Part shown: piece by piece, positions 16,621-25,146 of the stretch
Layout: every line of letters begins with the position of its first letter
Position numbering within the stretch: the stretch's first letter is position 1
Origin: Okeania sp. SIO2B3
GTDB lineage: Bacteria; Cyanobacteriota; Cyanobacteriia; Cyanobacteriales; Microcoleaceae
Assembly (NCBI RefSeq): GCF_010672525.1
Contig: NZ_JAAHGH010000027.1
Location: 1 to 45,123, forward strand
Direction of reading: 5' to 3'
Length of the DNA stretch: 45,123 nucleotides
The notes under the pieces: generated by a model
The model's input: only the letters and a program-made list of their open reading frames with translations
What the model was told of the DNA's origin: nothing
Database searches by the model: none
Translations under genes and position numbers: made by a program

Positions 16621-17448
16621 ATGATTGATACCATTTTGGTTGTCCAAGGGCCAGAACTAAAATCTGTGAAGCGCGGTCTTACCCCTGAGTTATCTCAGCC
16701 TAAATTATTGTCTTTGCCCATAGGTGCTGCATCTGTTACTCGTTATTTGAGACAAGATTTTTCCTCCCATCAACCCTCTACAATATTGGTTATGGGATTG
16801 TGTGGTAGTTTATCTAGTCAATATCAACCTGGAGATGTGGTTATTTATCGAGACTGCGTTAAATATATTGAAGAGGGAAGAAGGAAGAAGGAAGAAGGAA
16901 GAAGTAACAGGGAAGAAGTAACAGGGAAGGAAGAGGGAAGAAGGAAGAAGTGGATGGGGACTCAAACTCCAACCAATTGTAAACACCATACAGACTACAG
17001 TGTATTAAACCCAAAATCAAAAGATTATTCTCAGTTACCCAGGCAAAAGTGCGATAGTGTTTTAACAGCTAAGTTGCAAGCACATTTAAAAGGAAAAGCT
17101 TCTTTAGTAACGGGTTTAACTAGCGATCGCTTCATCTACAAGGCAGGGGAAAAACAACTATTGGGAAAAAATACTGGTGCAGAAGTGGTAGATATGGAAG
17201 GTTTTGCCATTCTCAATTTCTTTGCTAACCTCTCTGTCTCCGTGGCGATGGTGAGAGTAGTCAGCGATGACTATTACCATGACCTTCCCAATATCTCTTC
17301 TGCTCTGACATCATCTGGAAGTTTGCAACCTTTAGCATTGGCGATCGCTATGTTTCGTCAACCACTGCCTGCTTTCCAACTTATTCGAGGTAGTATTCAA
17401 GGATTAAAAGTATTGCAGGAGGTGACAACTTGTCTTTTTACTGATTAA
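16621..17448 (+). CDS. PNP/UDP phosphorylase-fold nucleosidase with repeat insertion
   Basis: A 275-residue protein of the nucleoside phosphorylase superfamily. ILVMGLCGSLSSQYQPGDVV is the core glycine-rich strand, here truncated to its G-L-C-G-S part, and GAEVVDMEGFAIL with VRVVSDD form the active site (Met-Glu and Asp). Members include MTA/SAH nucleosidases and the adenosylhopane nucleosidase HpnG; the substrate here is unresolved. Residues about 82-112 (EEGRRKKEEGRSNREE and on) are encoded by a GGAAGAAGG purine repeat like one in the gap near 30355. It lies between two core beta-strands, keeps the frame and probably forms a charged loop. The stop overlaps the end of the convergent Crp gene by 11 bp. 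Confidence 0.78.
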   Translation: MIDTILVVQGPELKSVKRGLTPELSQPKLLSLPIGAASVTRYLRQDFSSHQPSTILVMGLCGSLSSQYQPGDVVIYRDCVKYIEEGRRKKEEGRSNREEVTGKEEGRRKKWMGTQTPTNCKHHTDYSVLNPKSKDYSQLPRQKCDSVLTAKLQAHLKGKASLVTGLTSDRFIYKAGEKQLLGKNTGAEVVDMEGFAILNFFANLSVSVAMVRVVSDDYYHDLPNISSALTSSGSLQPLALAIAMFRQPLPAFQLIRGSIQGLKVLQEVTTCLFTD

Positions 17449-17998
17449 AAAGAATTAGGCAATTATTCTGAGACCACCCTATTTTCTGTTCCTTTTCAAA
17501 TTGATTTAGTAGTCGTGTTACAGTAACGCGACTTGTACCAACAATTTCAGCTAATTCTTGATGAGTGAACCTCATATCCAATATTTGCCCGTCTGGCAGT
17601 TGATTACCAAATCTATCAGCTAACCATTTTAATAATCTCAACAGTCGCAATTTGATTTTTCTAGAATGAATAATTCTGAGTAACTCTTGAGTTTTTTGAA
17701 TGTGAGAAAGCATTACTTCTTGAGTATAGAAATAACCCCTTGGTAAGATACTTGCTTCTACAATAGTTAAACATTCAACTTGATAAGGATAAGATGGAAA
17801 TAGAGGTTGACCGACAATGTCTCCTTGACCCCAAAATCCTAAAGTAATCGTATTTTCTTCTTCATTTTTGGTAAGAGTTCGAACCACTCCAGAATCTATT
17901 CGCCATAATAATACGTCTGTTAATGGTATTAATTGGCGACGTTTAAATTGATGCTGCTTTAGTTTTTGGGGTTTAGTAATTACTGAATTTAAGCTCAC
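17438..17998 (-). CDS. Crp/Fnr-family transcriptional regulator
   Basis: A 186-residue regulator. The N-terminal cyclic-nucleotide-binding-like fold includes LLWRIDSGVVRTLTKNEEEN and ITLGFWGQGDIVG. The C-terminal winged helix has FTHQELAEIVGTSRVTVTRL as recognition unit (about 143-165). The start is a GTG with AGGAG 7 nt upstream; those bases lie against the truncated edge of a tnpB remnant, so the promoter may have been changed by that insertion. Target genes are unknown. The isi cluster lies upstream on the same strand, but this does not show that it is controlled by this protein. Confidence 0.88.
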   Translation of the reverse strand: MSLNSVITKPQKLKQHQFKRRQLIPLTDVLLWRIDSGVVRTLTKNEEENTITLGFWGQGDIVGQPLFPSYPYQVECLTIVEASILPRGYFYTQEVMLSHIQKTQELLRIIHSRKIKLRLLRLLKWLADRFGNQLPDGQILDMRFTHQELAEIVGTSRVTVTRLLNQFEKEQKIGWSQNNCLILFNQ

Positions 17999-18000
17999 AA

Positions 18001-18614
18001 TTATTCTCCTATAAACTCAAGATTAGTGGGAAATTCAAAGAAAAAACTATCAACTTTAAATGCTGCTTTAACCTTTCTTCCCAAAGGTATTGTTACTTTC
18101 TCCTTTTCAAGTTTTAAAGCTTGTTTGGGATAAGTTATAACTCCCATCCCTCCTTTTTTTACGGTACTTAGGCAATTGAGGCTTATTGGTTAATTCTCCT
18201 TTTTTGTACTTTTGAGAAAGTTCTTTATATGACTTAAATGCTTCTGCTACTCTCCTAAGAGTTTGTTGTGCTGCTTGAGAATACAAAAACTGGTAATTCC
18301 TATTGGAATTTAGCTTTTTTTCTAAGTCGTATTTTGGGTGCATCTCAATTTTGAATAAAGCCAAAAAATTATCGCTTTTAGGCAACAGGCAACAGCTCCG
18401 AAAGGCAACAGGCAACAGGAAATATATAGGAAAAAAGTATTGTTGCAAATATGAGATGCACCCCGTATTTTCCTATGATATACCCCAATTTAAAATACCA
18501 TTGTCTGGCTAAATAAATCCCGCAATTAATAAGCTTATTTGCTGTGATACATAAATATTCTAAAAACCGGAAATTCTCTGGAATTTTAATTAACTCTTGT
18601 TGGCATCCATACAT
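18001..18614 (-). pseudogene. tnpB: Truncated tnpB broken by a 128-bp MITE
   Basis: The N-terminal part of a TnpB like the one at 644-2008: MYGCQQELIKIPENFRFLEY, then IIGKY, a 128-bp insertion, DLEKKLNSNRNYQFLYSQAAQQ and KGELTNKPQLPKY. A frameshift near PKY changes frame, after which GGMGVITYPKQALKL and VDSFFFEFPTNLEF can still be read. It then stops at 18001-18003, next to the Crp gene. All RuvC motifs are missing. Lesions are therefore insertion, frameshift and 3' loss. Confidence 0.88.
18336..18463. mobile_element. 128-bp MITE with 12-bp ends and 8-bp duplication
   Basis: GGGTGCATCTCA at one end is perfectly inverted as TGAGATGCACCC at the other. CGTATTTT flanks both sides (18328-18335 and 18464-18471). 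Deleting the element and one flank restores the IIGKY-DLEKK reading frame of tnpB. The interior carries GGCAACAGG repeats. Confidence 0.88.
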
Positions 18615-18710
18615 CTTTATCACCTCCATATTATTATGATCACATTAAAGAATAAAAAATGACAACTTTTTAAAGCCATTAAAATCGCCCGTTCGTTTTT
18701 CATCCACCCT

Positions 18711-19034
18711 TTAAAAAGATGTGGCTTTTAAACTCTCGTCCTTTTTTCTTAAAATTGGTTTTGCTAGAGGATTATTTGGTTCATAGTCACTACAATTTAG
18801 AGCTGTTTCGGTAAGAGCATTGTAAGGATGTACAGTACATTTCAAACGATAATCTCCTGTAAAAAATGTACAGCGACTACAAGGAATTTGATGCAGTCGT
18901 TTAACATAACTCATTCCTTGCTGAAAGGTTAAATAACAATTCCGCAAACTTATAGTAATTAATGATAGAAGACCCATCATAAAAATGATATGACCTAGAT
19001 TTTGGAGTAGATATTCTGGAATCAAATTAATCAT
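18711..19034 (-). CDS. Small membrane protein with cysteine-rich tail
   Basis: A 107-residue protein with an N-terminal hydrophobic span (LGHIIFMMGLLSLITISL, about 12-29) and a soluble part containing IPCSRCTFFTGDYRLKCTVH and NCSDYEP. The four cysteines (CxxC plus two) could bind a metal or an Fe-S cluster. I recognise the cyanobacterial family but not a function. It is the last same-strand gene of the isiA-isiB-hydrolase series, and I recall a similar small protein near isi genes in other cyanobacteria, so an iron-stress role is suggested by context only. Confidence 0.7.
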   Translation of the reverse strand: MINLIPEYLLQNLGHIIFMMGLLSLITISLRNCYLTFQQGMSYVKRLHQIPCSRCTFFTGDYRLKCTVHPYNALTETALNCSDYEPNNPLAKPILRKKDESLKATSF

Positions 19035-19353
19035 AGTTTTAACTCTATTCTGAATTAATAATTTGGGAAAAATTACTAATTATATTTAGTCGTATATAGC
19101 AATTATCATACTTGCTGAGGTACACAATTCTAGGTTTTAGGCAACAGCTCCGAAAGGCAACAGCTCCGAAAGGCAAAAATAAAAAAGATAACTGTACTTC
19201 GCTAACCTGAGGAACGCTATAACTAGAAAAAAGTTGAAGAGATTGCTAACTATTTACTTACGGTTTTTTTCAAAAGAAATCAAACACTTATTTTTCAGAA
19301 AAATAAGCCAATAATTAGCAATAATAATTTGCTCTCTAGTTATTTGACTAATA
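19035..19353. other. Intergenic, GGCAACAGCTCCGAAA repeats
   Basis: No gene is seen. Two tandem copies of GGCAACAGCTCCGAAA start near 19140, matching sequence inside the MITE at 18336-18463. Confidence 0.5.
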
Positions 19354-20103
19354 TCAAATTTTACTCGCTATTACTTCCTGATTTATCTCCGATAAAACCA
19401 GTGCATTATCCTGCCAAAATTCTATCAGTGGTTGTGCTACATCTAGAGGATAAAAATGATGGAAAAAATAACCACCTTCAGGACATTCCCAAATCCGGTC
19501 TTCAGGTTTTAAAAATGGTTGCCATCCTCCAATTAAATTAGGATCGATAATCGGATCGTCATTGCCACCACATACCATTAAAGGTACAGGAACTCCTCTA
19601 GGAACCATACTTTGGCGTTTTAACAATGAGTGAGGTGATGGAGATAAATCTAAATCTCTCTCCAATATCCTGATTAAATTTTGAGTATTTCTTTTATCTT
19701 GTTCACCAAATAAACTTTGCACCATATTAATCAAAATTACTTGGCGACTACAAGGTAAAAGATGGCGATGTACATAATAATGTGCTTGCCAATCAACTGT
19801 AGGATGAACGCCGACAGATAATAAAGTTAAAGACTTCACTCTTTCTGGGTATTTACGAGCATATATTAATCCTACTAATCCACTTGTGCTATGACCTATA
19901 AGATGAATAGGTTTATTCAAAGATTTGAGATAATCATGGAGTAAAGTAACAGCTACGTCTAGAGTACAAGGTTCATCAGCAGTTTGAAAATAATCCCATT
20001 CAGCAATTAATACTTTCCTTGATAGGTAATGAATCAATCGTCGGTCAAAAACTTGTAGACTAGGACTGGTATTTAACCACAATACGTCTGGAATCTTAGA
20101 CAT
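19354..20103 (-). CDS. Alpha/beta hydrolase of the isi cluster
   Basis: A 249-residue alpha/beta hydrolase. The nucleophile elbow is GHSTSG (Ser about 73), the acid is in GGNDDPII and the histidine in FFHHFYP, so the triad looks complete. The substrate is unknown. It lies 544 bp downstream of isiB on the same strand. A hydrolase gene follows isiB in some other cyanobacterial isi clusters as I recall (sometimes called isiC), which supports a shared iron-stress role, though the gap here is large and may hold a separate promoter. Confidence 0.82.
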   Translation of the reverse strand: MSKIPDVLWLNTSPSLQVFDRRLIHYLSRKVLIAEWDYFQTADEPCTLDVAVTLLHDYLKSLNKPIHLIGHSTSGLVGLIYARKYPERVKSLTLLSVGVHPTVDWQAHYYVHRHLLPCSRQVILINMVQSLFGEQDKRNTQNLIRILERDLDLSPSPHSLLKRQSMVPRGVPVPLMVCGGNDDPIIDPNLIGGWQPFLKPEDRIWECPEGGYFFHHFYPLDVAQPLIEFWQDNALVLSEINQEVIASKI

Positions 20104-20647
20104 TGCTTTTCATTCTCCTAAGTTATCAAGATAATAATTAGTAAATAGTAGCTTTAAGTACAAAATAATTGTGCAGAAGCAAGAAGGTAATTTCAGGAGT
20201 AGGTGTTGAGAGTTTCATAGACTAAAGCTGGTGTCAGTAGTTAGGAGGAAAAATTAAGATAAATAATTAAATGAAATACTAAAATTTTACTACATATTCC
20301 TCTCTTAAAAGCAAGAATTGAGGATGTTTTCCATAGCATTTTTTTTCACATTTCATATTAATTAGTGGTGGGTATTAATTTCCTACTAGCTAATTAAATA
20401 CCAGCAAATATATGATTTAACGTTGCTCTCAAATTTACTCCATAAATCTGCGAATTGTACAGAATTCAATTCAGAAATTATGACGGGCGTGACTTCTGAA
20501 TTTTTTCTTAAGTTGAATTTGTTAAATTCTCTTTTTTCCTCTAGCTTTCTTCCTTCTGTCAAGCATTCATATATTAGAAAGTTAGGTAGATTTTCATCAC
20601 TCAATACAGTTTCGTAAATCTCCCTTTACCCTCTAAATCAAATCAGA
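20104..20647. other. Intergenic, no convincing gene
   Basis: AT-rich sequence between isiB and the hydrolase. A 72-codon TTG-start frame (20386-20604, minus) has no recognisable motif and is not called. Confidence 0.5.
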
Positions 20648-21160
20648 CTAAATCCCAAAATCTGTTTTGAGTTGTGCTACCCATTTTTTGACGCGTTCTT
20701 CTGTAAGTTCAGCTTGATTATCTTCATCAAGAGCTAAACCTACAAATTTACCGTTTTTGACAGCTTTAGATTCAGTATGCTCATAGCCATCTGTTGACCA
20801 ATATCCAACTGTTTTACCTCCCAAACTAGAGATTTTTTCTTCTAAAATACCCATAGCATCTTGAAAGTTGTCGGCATATCCTATTTGGTCGCCTGTGCCA
20901 AAATAGGCTACTTTTTTACCATTAAAATCAATATTATCTAGTTCATCAAAAAAACCTTCCCAATCACTTTGTAGTTCACCAATATTCCAGGTGGGACTAG
21001 CAATTATAATGTTTTGATAGCCATCAAAATCTTCGGTATTTACCTCATCCATATTATGGATAGTAATTACATCTTCTCCACCAAATTCTTCCTGAAGCAT
21101 TTCTGCTGCTGATTCAGTTTTTCCTGTTGTACTACCGACAAAAAGACCAATCTTTGACAT
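20648..21160 (-). CDS. isiB: Flavodoxin (long-chain)
   Basis: A 170-residue long-chain flavodoxin that replaces ferredoxin under iron limitation, carrying electrons from photosystem I to FNR. The FMN phosphate loop is GSTTGKTE (residues 9-16). The isoalloxazine-flanking residues are Trp57 in SPTWNIGELQSDW and the Tyr of GTGDQIGYADNF. The start has AAGGAG 8 nt upstream. Just 5' of that is ATCAATGATTATCA, a partial Fur-box-like palindrome. It follows isiA on the same strand, but 1.77 kb of repeats and a decayed flavodoxin piece now separate them. Confidence 0.97.
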   Translation of the reverse strand: MSKIGLFVGSTTGKTESAAEMLQEEFGGEDVITIHNMDEVNTEDFDGYQNIIIASPTWNIGELQSDWEGFFDELDNIDFNGKKVAYFGTGDQIGYADNFQDAMGILEEKISSLGGKTVGYWSTDGYEHTESKAVKNGKFVGLALDEDNQAELTEERVKKWVAQLKTDFGI

Positions 21161-21241
21161 TTGTTTTCTCCTTGATAATCATTGATATTAATGGTAGTTA
21201 GATGTTACTAACTTTTAGCAGTTCAAGTTATTGAATTAGAA

Positions 21242-21301
21242 TTAATCAATATCTAATTCATCACAATAACCAGACCAATCACTTTGTAATTTATCCATAT
21301 T
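21242..21301 (-). pseudogene. Flavodoxin fragment next to isiB
   Basis: The end of a 62-codon frame reads NNMDKLQSDWSGYCDELDID, clearly matching residues NIGELQSDWEGFFDELDNID of the intact flavodoxin 80 bp downstream. The rest of the frame upstream shows no flavodoxin motif, so this is a short internal remnant of a duplicate. Confidence 0.75.
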
Positions 21302-21430
21302 ATTGTTAGCAACGGTAGTTTTATTTTGACCATTAGTTTTTCCTTCTAAATATTGAATCTGGTTTTTTTGATTACCATTTTTGTTGACTTTTCTGATTTT
21401 CCATGAAGCTAGTTTTCGTGAAGTTTGCAT

Positions 21431-22233
21431 TTGTTTTGATCTCTTATATTTTATTTATGATTAGTAATTCATACTTTTAAGTAGCTAAATATCATTCAAA
21501 TTACCATTGATTCTGATTGTTTATTTCTGATAATGATGGGATGAAATAACTTGACAAAACTATAATTATTATTGAACAGGTAACAAATAATAGAGGTATC
21601 GTCGTTTGCCTGTGGGTTAGTGGCTAAAAATAGCACAAAAAAAATAAATATACAGACCACTTATTCAGAGGTTAGGGAGTAGGGAGTAGGGAGCAGGAAG
21701 TAGGCAGTAGGAGAATGGTTTGACCACTGTAGTCTATCTATTTGAAAATCGCTATAAAGCAATATTTATTAAATTGTTGCGTATTCAAGCTGCATATTTT
21801 ACTATCGGATAAAATTGCGATCGCTCTTGATATATCAGTATTTCATCCATAATAGCTCTTGAAAAATATGCAATTTTAGATACCTGAAAGCTTACTGTAC
21901 TCAAAATTTTCCTCAAAAAAAGATGAGAAAATATCTCAATAAATTGCGAAAAATATTTGTCAGTCAAAGTCTTAATGTACAATATGTTTAATCCTCAGTA
22001 TTGTAAGTAGAGACTTCACTCAAACTAATGAGAAATATTTCTATTAATATTAACTCACAACCTAAGTGAACTTGTCAAGCCTAAAAACAAAATTTTTCCA
22101 CTTGATATCAAGAAAACTCAAAAGCACTTACTTCAGAAGGAAACAAGTAAGCTTGCAAGGAAAAAAGCAGTGTTCATCACTCAAACAGCGAATATGATGT
22201 TTGCTGATAACTACCGACTGCCGACTACTGACT
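21431..22233. other. Intergenic between isiB remnant and MITE D
   Basis: No gene is supported. Contains GGGAGTAGGGAGTAGG repeats near 21676 and a 65-codon frame without motifs (21785-21982, minus). Confidence 0.5.
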
Positions 22234-22239
22234 ATAAAA

Positions 22240-22776
22240 CCTACATTCTGCACGACAAAACGTAGTATAGAGCCAGTCCTCAGTCCTCAGTCCTCAGGAG
22301 ACAGAAGACAGAATTTTAGAAGAAAATCATAGCTGCCGTGATTGAGTAATCATCAAAGCAAGTATTTATGCTTAATTAGGGTTTGCTGATTAACTATCAA
22401 AGCATTGACAGATAAAGATTTTATCCTTCTGAGATTCCCAAGGGGTGCGCTTATTTTAGTCTAAAACGTTCAAAAAGTTAGCATTTTAGGCAAATCAGGC
22501 ACAGAAAAATTGAGGGACAAAACGCCTGCTCCTACCTCCTGTAAATTCCCCGTTCCTCCAGTATAGCTGTCTTCCCCTCCTGGAAGGGGCCCGCGGTTGG
22601 GTTGTCTCCTGTCTCCTACCTCTACTAAAAAACTTCTATAAGCAAACCCTAATTATTTACTCGGAATTTGATCAACGAAAAAAGTAATTGAGATGGTTTG
22701 CATAGTATAAATACCTACTAAGGTACTGACTTATATACTACTTTTAATGATACGCTCTTGAAGTTCCGAATGTGGG
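22240..22776. mobile_element. MITE family D, copy 1 (with nested MITE A)
   Basis: Ends CCTACATTCTGCAC and CGAATGTGGG with ATAAAA on both sides (22234-22239, 22777-22782). It matches the copy at 30746-31008 along its length except for a MITE A inserted at 22379. Confidence 0.78.
22379..22649. mobile_element. MITE family A, copy 2
   Basis: GGGTTTGC and GCAAACCC ends, flanked by TAATTA (22373-22378, 22650-22655). The unfilled site exists in MITE D copy 2 near 30876-30900. Confidence 0.8.
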
Positions 22777-22931
22777 ATAAAACTATAGCGCTACGCAAAT
22801 ATGGCGCAGACATTCCTCTATTCCCTGAAACACTTTGATGACAACTGATAACTGAATGACAGGAGCCAGATCCTCAGACCTAAGTAAAAGAATATCCTGC
22901 TTCCTGGCTCCTGAGTTTTAGGCGTTAGTTG

Positions 22932-23963
22932 TTAAGACTCAGTAACACCATTCAAAGCATTTTCAACACGCTTAAAGTCAAAACCCATAGCTCGCAGAGC
23001 GTGCCAGAGATGGCCTTGAAGGAAGAAGAAAGCTAAGAAGAAATGGGCATTAGCTAACCAACAACGAGCAGTATGAGCACCTAAAGGCAACTCCACAGTA
23101 TCAGCAAAATAGGGAGTAATCCCAAGCTTAATATCCAGAGCTGGGCCATAAAACTCTACAGGATAAGCTAAAGTATTAACGGCACAGAAATAAGCCGCAA
23201 CAAATCCTGCTAAAGCTATTCCACCTAGAGAATAGGAAAGAATTGCTTCGCCAGAAAAGATTAAAACCCGTTTTGCCCAAGGAAGTGGCTCTTTGATAAT
23301 GTGCCAAATGCCACCTGAGACTAGTAGAATTCCCACATAAACGTGACCTCCAACTAAATCTTCTAAGTTATCAACACTGGCAAAATGAGTTTGATATCCA
23401 TATATTACGAATGGATCGAGAGTGGGATTAGTTACTAAATGTACAGTTTGAGTTGCTGCATCATAAAGCCCACCAAAATACATAGCTTTGGCTACTAATA
23501 ATAGAGCGCCAAATCCTAAAAAAAGTAGGTGATGACCTAAGATTATTCCTAGCTGTTTTGGGTTATCCCATTCAAAGTGAAATTTCTTAGCTCCACCTGT
23601 TGCATCCTTTAAGTTTTCTGGAGATTTAAAGGTATGAAAAAGTGCTCCTGCACCCAATACTGCTGATGAAATTAGATGTACAACACCGATGACAAAATAG
23701 GGATAAGTATCTACAACTTCTCCACCGTTTCCGATGCCTAAACCTAAAGTTGCTAGGTGTGGCAGTAAAATTAAACCCTGTTCTCCCATAGGTAAACTAG
23801 GGGAATATCGAGAAATTTCAAACAGAGTAAATGCTCCTGCCCAAAAGGTAATTAAAGCTGCTTGACCTGCGTGAGCAGCAATGAATAAACCAGATAGTTT
23901 AGCGAAGCGAGCATTACCAGCCCACCAGTCGTATTTAACCTCTGAATTATCGTAAGTTTGCAT
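22932..23963 (-). CDS. isiA: Iron-stress chlorophyll-binding protein IsiA (CP43')
   Basis: A 343-residue six-helix antenna protein of the Pcb/IsiA family, CP43-like but without the large lumenal loop. It binds chlorophyll a in the thylakoid membrane, forms rings round photosystem I and dissipates energy when iron is short. Visible are the start [20 protein letters not shown], helix [38 protein letters not shown] and the final [20 protein letters not shown] with its conserved histidines. The length is typical of the family, with no extra PsaL-like domain. The flavodoxin gene is downstream on the same strand. An antisense RNA (IsrR) is known over isiA in Synechocystis; nothing in this sequence proves one here. 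Confidence 0.95.
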   Translation of the reverse strand: MQTYDNSEVKYDWWAGNARFAKLSGLFIAAHAGQAALITFWAGAFTLFEISRYSPSLPMGEQGLILLPHLATLGLGIGNGGEVVDTYPYFVIGVVHLISSAVLGAGALFHTFKSPENLKDATGGAKKFHFEWDNPKQLGIILGHHLLFLGFGALLLVAKAMYFGGLYDAATQTVHLVTNPTLDPFVIYGYQTHFASVDNLEDLVGGHVYVGILLVSGGIWHIIKEPLPWAKRVLIFSGEAILSYSLGGIALAGFVAAYFCAVNTLAYPVEFYGPALDIKLGITPYFADTVELPLGAHTARCWLANAHFFLAFFFLQGHLWHALRAMGFDFKRVENALNGVTES

Positions 23964-24867
23964 GGTTTTTTTCTTGGATTAGAGTCCGAGCAGCAATAAT
24001 TTATGACAACAATTACTACTTTTTTTTATACAGCAATTAATGTTTGCTGATATAATTATATATTATATACATTAAAAATAAAAACAGTATGATTAATTAC
24101 TTTTTTTTTAATTGATTGAATTTCAGAGTATTTTGAAAAATATCAAGATAATTTTGTTCAATGAATTTTACAAGTAATAATGCTTGAGCATTTCTAATCA
24201 AAATAGCTATAAAGAGATGATTATCTACTAAATATGCAGATTTAACTGCGGATAGAGCAGATATTAAGTAGTAATAATTATCTATTTTTAACAGATAAAA
24301 TTGGTTGACAATTTATCAGAAAGTTACACCATTTTTGGTTGAACTTTCTTTCATAAAGTCAACAACTATGGCAGCATGAAATTTGAGACTGCCATAGCAT
24401 AAATTCTAATTTTGTGTCGGCTAAGTCACTAATTTGAGCAGATGGCAGTATGTAGAAATGCGATCGCTCATCTGAGTACTCAGCTCTATTCTGTATTCCT
24501 GAAATGGGTAGAAGGTTCTAATTGTGATATCATATTCCTAATCAAAATACATAGCTTTGGCCACTAATTACAGTGGTCATTTTTTTTGCTTCTGGACTAG
24601 AGTAAGTTTAAATACTTTTTTCAGATGTCCAGATTTAGAGTTATGGCCTTTTACCTCTTGTTTCAGAGGATATTACATACTTATTGCAACTAATATTCAA
24701 TAAAATTCTGGATTTGTCAAGAGTTTTTTGATATTTTTTATCATTAATTTTTTTCCTTAACAGAGTGAAATCTTAAGAATGCCTAAAATTAAGGAAATAA
24801 AACTCTTTGATTTTGCTGCTACAAATGGTTGATACAAAACTAATCTGAAATTAACCACCTAAAAGTA
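23964..24867. other. isiA upstream region, AT-rich, no gene seen
   Basis: Very AT-rich, including a 24055-24077 TATAATTATATATTATATAC-type stretch that could hold the isiA promoter. No perfect Fur box is visible. Confidence 0.4.
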
Positions 24868-24896
24868 TTGACAAAACTTGTCATTAACTTCATAAT
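24868..24896 (+). promoter_or_regulatory. Strong sigma-70-type promoter
   Basis: TTGACA (24868-24873), exactly 17 bp, then CATAAT (24891-24896). It points at the terminator-ended segment just downstream and at no ORF. Confidence 0.65.
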
Positions 24897-24902
24897 ATTA
24901 AT

Positions 24903-25005
24903 TACATTGCTTATGGTGTTCTTCTCTCTGGTAGGACAACGGAGTCCCTCAGTCATACTGAAAATGTTTACAGTTTGGCTGGAAAGCAATTAGGGACTCT
25001 TTTTA
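24903..25005 (+). ncRNA. Candidate small RNA of about 100 nt
   Basis: The segment starts a few bases after a consensus-like promoter and ends in a Rho-independent terminator. GAGTCCCT (24942-24949) pairs perfectly with AGGGACTC (24992-24999) and is followed by five T. Inside that stem a second hairpin can form between ATACTG and CAGTTT-GG. There is no ribosome binding site or ORF of note. I do not recognise it as 6S, tmRNA, SRP RNA, Yfr1 or a riboswitch class. It lies between isiA and a divergent gene module, so an iron-stress link is possible but unsupported. Confidence 0.5.
24942..25004 (+). terminator. Rho-independent terminator of the candidate small RNA
   Basis: The outer 8-bp perfect stem closes a 42-nt interior that itself folds; a TTTTT run follows at once. 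The long loop makes it less compact than a textbook terminator. Confidence 0.5.
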
Positions 25006-25146
25006 TTTGCCACGATCCACAACTACGGAAATCAAAACTCAAAAGTCAAAAGTTAGATTTTATCGGCTCAAACGTATATTTGGATTCAGTTCTGCCTTCG
25101 TTCTAGTATTTAACCGGACATGATATGAGCTTTTTCTCAAGTCGCT

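Noticed and set aside
20386-20604. 72-codon minus-strand ORF after isiB
   Set aside because: TTG start, no recognisable domain and no clear ribosome binding site; composition is like the surrounding AT-rich DNA.
21170-21192. Fur box before isiB
   Set aside because: Only half of the palindrome (ATGATTATCA) fits and it lies right next to the ribosome binding site, so it is mentioned in the gene entry but not called.
21785-21982. 65-codon minus-strand ORF between isiB and isiA
   Set aside because: No motif and no supporting start signal; probably chance in AT-rich sequence.
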